Shown: positions 1-5,066 of the stretch, piece by piece | How the letters are laid out: each line of letters opens with the position of its first letter | How positions within the stretch are numbered: position 1 is the stretch's first letter | NCBI GenBank assembly: GCA_005791855.1 | Contig: SXUH01000358.1 | Coordinates: forward strand, 1 to 7,702 | DNA length: 7,702 nucleotides | Direction of reading: 5' to 3' | Source: Bdellovibrionales bacterium | Lineage (GTDB): Bacteria > Bdellovibrionota > Bacteriovoracia > Bacteriovoracales > Bacteriovoracaceae | Notes under the pieces: generated by a model | The model's input: the letters and a program-made list of their open reading frames with translations, nothing else | Databases searched by the model: none | Told to the model about the DNA's origin: nothing | Position numbers and translations under genes: made by a program

Positions 1-201
1 CCTCTTTGCCATGAACTTCGACATGAGGAGCGAGACCCCGGAACCGACGAAACCCCACACGAGGCAGAAGACCATGAGGGCGCCGTAGTTAAGACCGGAA
101 GCCGTGAGGTAGCCGTTCACTCCTAAGAGCGAGAGCACCAGAGAGACGGAAATCATCACCAGGATGTTCGTCAGGACGAATAGAAAAATTCTCTTAAACA
201 T
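1..201 (-). CDS. htpX: Membrane zinc metalloprotease HtpX, N-terminal part (cut by window edge)
   Basis: Translating the minus strand from the ATG at 201-199 gives 67 residues with no stop up to the window edge. The protein begins MFKRIFLFVLTNILVM, has a second hydrophobic stretch at about residues 40-60, and ends GVSLLMSKFMAKR. The FLLTN start and the G-x-x-SLLMSK-x-MAK segment are typical of HtpX, an M48-family inner-membrane protease that helps degrade misfolded membrane proteins. These residues would be the first two of its membrane helices. The HExxH zinc motif lies outside the window and was not seen. The start is set by GGAG (plus-strand ctcc at 208-211), six bases from the ATG; an in-frame ATG four codons upstream overlaps that site and is less likely. 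It is divergent from the YkuD-like operon. The identification comes from recognised sequence pattern, not a search. Confidence 0.9.
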   Translation of the reverse strand, partial: MFKRIFLFVLTNILVMISVSLVLSLLGVNGYLTASGLNYGALMVFCLVWGFVGSGVSLLMSKFMAKR

Positions 202-382
202 ATGTAACTCCATTAATAGTCGGATCGAGTAACTAAAAGTTAATGCTTTTTTGGCCAACGTCAAGGTGACGAATGCGAGGCGTCTCAAATAGTTTGCAAA
301 AGCTGACATTATCTAACAGTGCGTTGCCGTTGTCTGAGTGAAACTGTTAGCTTTATGTATTGAAAAATAAAGGACTATATCA
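202..382. promoter_or_regulatory. Divergent control region between htpX and the YkuD-like operon
   Basis: This 181-base AT-rich gap must hold the promoters of both divergent transcripts. For htpX, the minus strand shows TTGACG (plus 259-264) and, 16 bases on, TAACTT (plus 237-242), a plausible sigma70-type pair with a weak -10. For the right-hand operon, a TTGTCT at 330-335 followed 18 bases later by TATGTA at 354-359 is only a poor match. Two inverted repeats are present: CGTCA-AGG-TGACG at 259-271, overlapping the htpX -35 candidate, and CTAACAGT/ACTGTTAG at 313-320 and 343-350. The right-hand gene has AGGA at 371-374, eight bases before its ATG. Promoter positions are inference. Confidence 0.45.
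313..350. repeat. 8-bp inverted repeat CTAACAGT...ACTGTTAG upstream of the YkuD-like operon
   Basis: CTAACAGT at 313-320 is repeated exactly in inverted form as ACTGTTAG at 343-350, with 22 bases between. The right arm continues as AGCTTT, and an AAAGCTGACA at 299-308 resembles its complement (AAAGCTAACA), so the left side carries two imperfect copies of the same half-site. The arms flank the weak promoter candidate of the operon. It could be a regulator binding site with half-sites about three helical turns apart, or a hairpin in the leader RNA. Eight perfect bases can also arise by chance in AT-rich DNA. Confidence 0.4.
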
Positions 383-1615
383 ATGACTTATTTACGATTA
401 TTGGCATTATTCGTGCTTCTCGTTCCTACCGTCTGGGCCAGTTCGTCAGCAGTTCTAGAAGAAAATCTTTATTTCGATTACCAAAAAAGCATTCTCACAG
501 ACCACAGCTCCGGAAAGCTCGCCGGGGGCCTGACCTCCTTTGAGCAGTCCCTCTACGTGGACGCTCTCTGGACCTTGGTGGAAGAAGGATCGCCGGAAGC
601 CCTGTCGACCCTCGACACGGTCAACACCATCCACTACGACCTCCTCCAGCGGCTCCGGATCGCCATCCTAAAGCTCAAGTACAAGAGGGCCAGGACCATC
701 CCCGCTCTCCTTCTGAAAGAGCTCGAAGCCAAGGTCCAGAAACCCAGCGTGGACGTGAACCTGGTCTACACCATCGCGGCCTACGAAGAGGAGATCAAGA
801 AAGCGGGCCACGCCCGGCTGATCAAGCTCGCCAAGAAGAACCCGCGCTACAGCGACGTGAGCTCAAGTGCGGCGAAGAAGGGCGAGCTCAGCACGGACAT
901 CGTCGGCGACCTCTTCTACAATTCTCCGGAGATCTCCCAGTACATGAACGGTGACTACCGGAACGGGGTGAAGATCTTCGTCTTCTGCCGCGAGAACCGG
1001 ATCTACCCGTGTCTCCTGGTCATGAGAGACGGCGACGGTCAGGTCGTACGCAACGCCGACGGCTCCATCTGGAGCCAGAAGGCCCTCGCTTCCTCCTCCC
1101 GGGGTCTTCCGAGCCACGTCACCAACGGGAACACCCCCGCCGGGATCCACACCATCGATTCGGTGATGCCGGTCGCAGACTCACAACTCTCGTACGGGAA
1201 GTGGAGACGGGTCATCCTCAACGCCGTTCCGAAGTCCCGGGACGAGTCCCTCCTCAAGTCCCTCCTTCCGGATTCTTCTCACAGCTCCGACTGGTGGAAG
1301 CAGTCCGTGGTCGCCCGGGACATCGGCCGGGGCCTCTTCCGCATCCACGGGACCGGAAAGATCAACAAGGATCCAACTGCTCCGTGGTACCCGTTCATGC
1401 GCACCAGCGGCTGCGTCGCTCAGAGAGAGAACACCTACGACGGCGTCACCTACCAGGACCAGCGTCTCCTCCTGGATCAGATCATGAAGGCTATGCGGCT
1501 GCGACCCGAGTACGCCAACGAGACCAGGATCAAAGGGATCTTCTTCCTCCTGGAGCTCGACGACCAGAACGCTCCGGTGACCCTCGAGGACCTCGAACTC
1601 AGAGGGATCGAATGA
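383..1615 (+). CDS. Secreted YkuD-like (L,D-transpeptidase fold) protein with atypical active site
   Basis: This is a 410-residue protein with a signal peptide at residues 1-19 (cut after VWA), so it is probably periplasmic. Residues 20-190 form a helical, lysine- and glutamate-rich N-terminal part that I do not recognise. Residues about 195-395 look like a YkuD domain: GNTPAGIHTID at 249-259 matches the family's TP-x-G-x-(F/H)-(T/S)-I strand, His322-Gly323 (RIHGTG) is followed 17 residues later by TSGCV at 341-345, and Cys344 would be the nucleophile. YkuD enzymes make 3-3 peptidoglycan crosslinks or attach or swap groups on tetrapeptide stems. The usual (S/T)HGC-h-(N/R) motif is here TSGCVA, so the histidine before GC and the polar residue after it are changed. 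It is first in an operon and overlaps the SIMPL gene by ATGA. The fold is likely; the reaction is unproven. Confidence 0.72.
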   Translation: MTYLRLLALFVLLVPTVWASSSAVLEENLYFDYQKSILTDHSSGKLAGGLTSFEQSLYVDALWTLVEEGSPEALSTLDTVNTIHYDLLQRLRIAILKLKYKRARTIPALLLKELEAKVQKPSVDVNLVYTIAAYEEEIKKAGHARLIKLAKKNPRYSDVSSSAAKKGELSTDIVGDLFYNSPEISQYMNGDYRNGVKIFVFCRENRIYPCLLVMRDGDGQVVRNADGSIWSQKALASSSRGLPSHVTNGNTPAGIHTIDSVMPVADSQLSYGKWRRVILNAVPKSRDESLLKSLLPDSSHSSDWWKQSVVARDIGRGLFRIHGTGKINKDPTAPWYPFMRTSGCVAQRENTYDGVTYQDQRLLLDQIMKAMRLRPEYANETRIKGIFFLLELDDQNAPVTLEDLELRGIE

Positions 1616-2307
1616 TCAGAGGAGTTCTCTCACTCGTCCTCCTCCTGCCGCTTGCGGCGCTGGCCGACCAGAAGTCCCAGATCCGCGTCCAAGGGAACTG
1701 CGAACTGAAGGTCCTCCCGGACCGCGGCTCCATCAGCTTCACGGTGGAGAACCAGTCCAAGGACCAGAAGGACGCCGTTGCCAAGACGACGGCCCAGATC
1801 AACAAGCTCAAGGAAAAGCTCACGGCCCTGAAGCTCGCGGACCTGGAGTTTAAGAACACCAACTACAGCGTCTTCCCGGTGCGGGAATACGAGAACCGAC
1901 AGTACGTGAACAAGGGCACCAAGGCCCTCCTCACCCTCGAGGTCACGACCTCCGAGATCCCCCGGATCGGCGAGGCCATGGACGAAGCGTCCAAGGCCGG
2001 CGTGCAGAACGTGAGCGACCTGCGGACCTTCCTCTCGCTCGAGAAGTCCCAGGCGGAGTACCTCAACTGCCTCGACATCGCCTCCGAGGACGCCAAGAAG
2101 AAGGCGGGCCAGCTCGCCCGCAAGCTCGGCTTCAAGGTCGGAGACGTCTTGGAAGTCGTCGAGAACCCGGGAGTGATGGCCCCCCAGCCGGAGCCCATGC
2201 CCGTCGCCCGCGGGATGATGAAGACCATGGACGCGGCCCCGACTCAGATCGAGGCGGGTCTGCACCCGTTCACCGCCAGCATCCTCGTTAGCTTCGGCAT
2301 TAAATGA
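1612..2307 (+). CDS. Periplasmic SIMPL-domain (DUF541) protein
   Basis: This 231-residue protein starts at the ATG overlapping the previous stop (ATGA, 1612-1615), with AGGG at 1603-1606 five bases upstream. Residues 1-18 are a signal peptide ending ALA. The mature part matches the SIMPL pattern: IRVQGNCELKVLPDRGSISF at 24-43 (the V-x-G-x-x-x-x-x-x-PD strand), a TNYSVFPVREY segment at 83-93, SKAGVQNVSDLRTF at 127-140, and the alanine- and lysine-rich helix ASEDAKKKAGQLARKLGF at 157-174, closing with a C-terminal strand, PFTASILVSFGI. SIMPL proteins (E. coli YggE, Brucella BP26) are secreted or periplasmic and poorly understood; some form rings, and YggE is linked to oxidative stress. A short Pro/Met-rich insert (about 185-210) precedes the last strand. 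The link with the YkuD-like neighbour suggests an envelope role, which is inference. Confidence 0.88.
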   Translation: MIRGVLSLVLLLPLAALADQKSQIRVQGNCELKVLPDRGSISFTVENQSKDQKDAVAKTTAQINKLKEKLTALKLADLEFKNTNYSVFPVREYENRQYVNKGTKALLTLEVTTSEIPRIGEAMDEASKAGVQNVSDLRTFLSLEKSQAEYLNCLDIASEDAKKKAGQLARKLGFKVGDVLEVVENPGVMAPQPEPMPVARGMMKTMDAAPTQIEAGLHPFTASILVSFGIK

Positions 2308-3179
2308 TCACCCAGGATCTTGAGCAGTACGAGCTCCTCGACTCGGGCCTGGGCCGCAAGCTCGAGGTCATCGCCGGAGTCAAGGTCGTGCGTCCTTCGC
2401 CCCAGGCCATCTGGAAGCCGCTGCTGAAAGAGAGCGAGTGGAACCAGGCGAGCTCCAACTGCCTCCGGACCAAGGACGGCGGCGGGAAGTGGGAGCACAA
2501 GAAGGAGCCGCCCGCGACCCTCGCCCTCCCCTTCTCCGTCGAAGACAAGAAGCTGCAGTTCCGGTTGAAGTTCACCTCCTTCGGGCACTGCGGGGTCTTC
2601 TTCGAGCAGGTTCCGGTTTGGATCTGGCTCTACCAGGAGGTAAAAAAACTCAAGGAGAAGCTCGGGCGCGCGCCGAAGGTGATCAACCTCTTCGGCTACA
2701 CGGGCTGCGCCTCTCTGGTCATGGCCAGCGCCGGGGCGGAGGTCTTCCACGTGGACAGCTCCAAGGGTGTGCTCGACTGGGGGAAGGAGTCCCAGGCCCT
2801 AAGCCGGATCGACGCCAAGGCCGTGCGCTGGGTCCAGGAAGACGCCCAGGAATTCCTCAAGCACTCCTTCAAGAAGCAGTTCACCTACGACGGCATCCTC
2901 GCCGATCCTCCGAGCTGGGGCCACGGGGTGAAGAAAGAAGTCTGGGAGTTCGAAAAGCACATCACCATCCTCACGGAGGCCATGCTCGGCGTGGTTAACA
3001 AGGAGAATAGCTTCCTCTTCCTCACCAGCCACACCCACGGCGTTCAGGCGGAGGCCCTCCGGAATCTTGTCTTCGACCGCCGCTGGAAGGAGATCCTTCC
3101 GGGAGAGCTCGGAGTGAAGCACCAGAACGATGCCCGGATCTTGCCCGCCGGGATCTACGTCACCTGCAAAAGCTACTGA
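2304..3179 (+). CDS. RlmI-type class I SAM methyltransferase paralogue without PUA domain
   Basis: This 291-residue protein starts at an ATGA overlap (2304-2307) with no clear ribosome site, so it probably depends on translational coupling. Class I methyltransferase motifs are in order: NLFGYTGCASL at 128-138 (SAM binding), VD at 150-151 (ribose contact), ED at 179-180, and ADPPSWG at 200-206 (motif IV). The NLFGYTG and DPPS forms are those of the RlmI/RlmK-C group of 23S rRNA methyltransferases. Compared with the RlmI-like protein at 5063-6265 it lacks an N-terminal PUA domain, and the SSCSGH segment is replaced by TSHTHG (241-246), with no cysteine there. It is therefore probably an RNA or nucleic-acid methyltransferase of unknown target and perhaps of different chemistry. 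Its stop codon lies inside the left arm of the inverted repeat at 3177-3359. Confidence 0.82.
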   Translation: MITQDLEQYELLDSGLGRKLEVIAGVKVVRPSPQAIWKPLLKESEWNQASSNCLRTKDGGGKWEHKKEPPATLALPFSVEDKKLQFRLKFTSFGHCGVFFEQVPVWIWLYQEVKKLKEKLGRAPKVINLFGYTGCASLVMASAGAEVFHVDSSKGVLDWGKESQALSRIDAKAVRWVQEDAQEFLKHSFKKQFTYDGILADPPSWGHGVKKEVWEFEKHITILTEAMLGVVNKENSFLFLTSHTHGVQAEALRNLVFDRRWKEILPGELGVKHQNDARILPAGIYVTCKSY

Positions 3180-3243
3180 AGTCGTTTCAGAATCGCCATC
3201 CGCACCGGCGGCTCGGTTCTGCGTTGCCCGCGTCGCTCGGTCG

Positions 3244-3268
3244 TGCGACGTACAGACGTACGTCCGCA
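3244..3268. repeat. Central hairpin GACGTAC-AGAC-GTACGTC
   Basis: GACGTAC at 3247-3253 pairs perfectly with GTACGTC at 3258-3264 around an AGAC loop. With one bulged C (3265) the stem extends by TGC/GCA to ten pairs. The same GACGTAC also occurs as a direct copy at 3255-3261, so GACGTACGTC at 3255-3264 is itself a palindrome. Just upstream, GCTCGGTTCTGCG (3211-3223) and GCTCGGTCGTGCG (3235-3247) are near-identical direct repeats. The hairpin sits near the middle of the inverted-repeat element. Confidence 0.7.
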
Positions 3269-3300
3269 ACGGCGGCCCGGTCCTCCCTCTCTCCTAGTCG

Positions 3301-3325
3301 CCACGTGGTGGCCACCACGTGGTGG
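3301..3325. repeat. Perfect 22-bp palindrome with nested CACGTG copies
   Basis: Bases 3301-3322 are a perfect palindrome centred on TGGCCA, with CCACGTGG at each end. A second perfect palindrome, CCACCACGTGGTGG at 3312-3325, overlaps it, and CCACGTGGTGG occurs twice as a direct repeat (3301-3311 and 3315-3325). The stretch can form alternative hairpins or cruciforms, or serve as paired protein sites. It lies in the right half of the inverted-repeat element, in the 3' region of both convergent genes. Confidence 0.8.
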
Positions 3326-3356
3326 GCACCTTGAATCTGACAATTCTGAAACGACT

Positions 3357-4097
3357 TCACAGGCCCTGCCGGTACCATTCGGTGAGCACCGAGGCCGTGG
3401 CGTTGGAGACGTTCAAGCTCTCGACCTCGCCGGTTCCGGGGATGCTCAGGAGTCCGTTCATCTTCTTCAGGATCCGATCCGAGAGGCCTTCGGCTTCCGC
3501 GCCGATGAAGAGGAGGGTCTTCTCCGGGAACATAGTGTTAAAGAGAGATTCGCCTTCGTGGCTCGAGGTCGCGAAGGTCTTGTAGCCCAGGCGCTTGGCG
3601 TGGTCGAAGACCTCCACCCAGGAGTCGAGGTGGATGGCCGGAACGCTCTCCGCCCCACCCTCCGCCGTGCGGAACGCCGAACTGGTGAGGGCCACCGGAA
3701 CCTTGGCTTCGTACAAGATCCCCGTCACCCCGAAGTGGGCCGCGGACCGCATGATGGCGCCGAGGTTGTGCGGGTTCTCCACTTCCTCGAGCGCGAGGAT
3801 GAGGACGCGGCCCTTGGTGGCCATGAGGTCCTTGACCTCCGGGACCTTGTTGGTCCGCACCACCAGGGCGATGCCTTCGTGGTGCGTGGCCCGGGTCACG
3901 GCATCGAGCTCTTCCTTGTCCACCACGTGGTAGGCGAGCTTCTTCTCCACGCAGTGGCGGACGATGTCCTTGAACTCGAAGAGGCCATCCTGAGTGACGT
4001 AGGCCCGGATGATGTCCTCGGGCCTCTTGGTGAAAAGCTTCTGGCAGGCGTGACGGCCGTAGACCTTCATTTCCTGGTTTTTTTTAGTGTGTTTCAT
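3357..4097 (-). CDS. SpoU/TrmH-family RNA 2'-O-methyltransferase, YfiF-like
   Basis: This 246-residue SPOUT enzyme has an N-terminal substrate-binding domain (about 10-85) and a SpoU domain (about 97-246). The three SpoU motifs are clear: ENPHNLGAIMRSA at 107-119 (Asn111, Arg117), FIGAEAEGLS at 197-206, and LSIPGTGEVESLNVSNATAS at 217-236, which form the trefoil-knot SAM site. Such enzymes methylate a ribose 2'-OH in rRNA or tRNA. The segments KVYGRHACQ, RPEDIIRAYVTQ, AYHVVDKEEL and FRTAEGGAE recall E. coli YfiF more than RlmB, from memory of that family; YfiF's target is uncertain to me. The start is not secure: the first ATG (4097) has no ribosome site, while Met10 (4070), where similarity begins, has AGGA too close to it. 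A run of eight A lies between the two. Its stop is in the right arm of the inverted repeat. Confidence 0.9.
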   Translation of the reverse strand: MKHTKKNQEMKVYGRHACQKLFTKRPEDIIRAYVTQDGLFEFKDIVRHCVEKKLAYHVVDKEELDAVTRATHHEGIALVVRTNKVPEVKDLMATKGRVLILALEEVENPHNLGAIMRSAAHFGVTGILYEAKVPVALTSSAFRTAEGGAESVPAIHLDSWVEVFDHAKRLGYKTFATSSHEGESLFNTMFPEKTLLFIGAEAEGLSDRILKKMNGLLSIPGTGEVESLNVSNATASVLTEWYRQGL

Positions 4098-4142
4098 AGG
4101 AAGGCTTTTAACACGCGAGTCTTTTAGTGTATAGGGTAGGTC
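4098..4142. promoter_or_regulatory. 45-bp divergent gap between YfiF-like and RlmM-like genes
   Basis: Both divergent genes must be driven from this short AT-rich gap or from inside each other's 5' ends. TTTTAGTGT occurs twice in direct orientation, at 4082-4090 (inside the YfiF-like start region) and 4122-4130, each followed closely by ATAGG (4095-4099 and 4131-4135). AGGG at 4133-4136 lies six bases before the ATG at 4143 and is a suitable ribosome site for the right-hand gene. No convincing -35/-10 pair was found. Confidence 0.35.
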
Positions 4143-5066
4143 ATGAGTTTATACACCGGCTACCTGGCCATCCACAAGTTCGAAGCCGAACTGGAAAAAG
4201 AGTTCGAAATCAAAGGCCTCACCGTGGCCGTGAAGAAGGACCGGCTGTACCTCGTGGAGGGCACCCACGGGCCGATGATCTGGGCCCAGGTGACGGCCTT
4301 CAACCTCCGGGAGATCCCGATCACGTCCATCAAGGACGGCGCGAAGAAGCTCCGGGCCCTGGGCCGAAACTGGGGCCTGTTCACCGTGGGCCACCACCGC
4401 AGGGCCCAGCTCATCCAGGAGGAGCTCCCGGAGTACAACCGGAAACCCATTCCCTTCCGGAACCCGCTTCCGACCTCTCCCATGGGCTTCTGGACGCTCC
4501 TCGAAGCGGACAAGATCCTCGCCGCCACCGAGACCTCTTCTCCGTTTGCCCTCGGGGAGCTGACCTTCCAGGAAGACAAGACGACTCCCCCGTCCCGGGC
4601 CTACCTCAAGCTCTGGGAGTTCTTCACCGTCTACGCTCCGGAGGCCATCACCGGCGGGACGAGCATCGACGTCGGGTCCTGTCCCGGCGGCTGGACCTGG
4701 GTCCTGCGCACGCTCGACTTTGACAAGATCATCTCCGTGGACAAGGCGCCCATCGAACAGCGGATCCTGGACCTGGGCCGGATCGACTTCCGCCAGGAGA
4801 GCGCCTTCGGTCTGGACCCCGCGAACTTCGACGAGATCGACTGGTTCTGCTCGGACATCATCTGCTACCCCGAGCGGCTGCGGACGCTGGTGAAGAAGTT
4901 CCTCGCCAGCGGCAAGGTGCGGAACTTCGTCTGCACCATCAAGTACCAGGCGGAAACCGACTGGGCCGAGACCCTGAAGTTCCTCGAGATCCCGGGCTCG
5001 GAGATCGTCCACCTCCACCACAACAAGCACGAAGTCACCTGGTTTCTAAAAGGGGCACCCCGATGA
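4143..5066 (+). CDS. RlmM-like rRNA 2'-O-ribose methyltransferase (FtsJ/RrmJ fold)
   Basis: This 307-residue protein has a C-terminal RrmJ-type methyltransferase domain (about 148-303). The K-D-K-E catalytic tetrad is visible: Lys156 in PPSRAYLKLWEF, Asp238 in CSDII, Lys267 in CTIKYQ and Glu297 in NKHEVTWFL. The SAM motif DVGSCPGGWTW is at 176-186. The order and spacing, including DWFCSDIICYPERLRTLV followed by IKY and HEVT, match E. coli RlmM, which makes Cm2498 in 23S rRNA. The N-terminal half (1-147) would correspond to RlmM's RNA-binding part, but only weakly, and the protein is shorter than E. coli RlmM (about 366). The same 23S site is therefore likely but not certain. It shares an ATGA overlap with the RlmI-like gene and probably an operon. 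Confidence 0.83.
   Translation: MSLYTGYLAIHKFEAELEKEFEIKGLTVAVKKDRLYLVEGTHGPMIWAQVTAFNLREIPITSIKDGAKKLRALGRNWGLFTVGHHRRAQLIQEELPEYNRKPIPFRNPLPTSPMGFWTLLEADKILAATETSSPFALGELTFQEDKTTPPSRAYLKLWEFFTVYAPEAITGGTSIDVGSCPGGWTWVLRTLDFDKIISVDKAPIEQRILDLGRIDFRQESAFGLDPANFDEIDWFCSDIICYPERLRTLVKKFLASGKVRNFVCTIKYQAETDWAETLKFLEIPGSEIVHLHHNKHEVTWFLKGAPR

Larger units (their letters stand above)
3177..3359. repeat. 183-bp element with perfect 17-bp terminal inverted repeats between convergent genes
   Basis: TGAAGTCGTTTCAGAAT at 3177-3193 is exactly reverse-complemented at 3343-3359. Each arm begins with the TGA stop of the gene reading into it: the methyltransferase on the plus strand and the YfiF-like gene on the minus strand. 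The 149-base interior is GC-rich and structured. It has ACCGG/CCGGT (3204-3208, 3277-3281), CGTTGC/GCAACG (3222-3227, 3266-3271), a central GACGTAC/GTACGTC hairpin, and a 22-bp palindrome at 3301-3322. No convincing gene and no T-run terminator were found inside. It may be a two-way terminator or mRNA 3'-end stabiliser, or a non-autonomous dispersed repeat (BIME- or MITE-like). Which one cannot be decided without other copies. Confidence 0.85.

Noticed and set aside
1009..1611. Upstream extension of the SIMPL reading frame
   Set aside because: The extension is Arg/Pro/His-rich shadow sequence inside the YkuD-like gene. The start at 1612 gives a clean signal peptide and an ATGA overlap.
3301..3325. 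CACGTG copies as eukaryotic E-box or G-box sites
   Set aside because: The gene arrangement and ribosome sites are bacterial; the hexamer is simply part of the palindromes.
4078..4085. Run of eight T as an intrinsic terminator on the plus strand
   Set aside because: No GC-rich stem precedes it and no plus-strand gene ends there; it encodes lysines of the YfiF-like start region.
3243..4127. Plus-strand open frame of 294 codons across the structured element and the YfiF-like gene
   Set aside because: It runs antisense to a gene with all three SpoU motifs and shows no recognisable domain or ribosome site.
5052..5061. GGGG-CA-CCCC hairpin hiding the ribosome site of the RlmI-like gene as a regulatory switch
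   Set aside because: Only three pairs can form with a workable loop, too weak to claim regulation beyond ordinary translational coupling.
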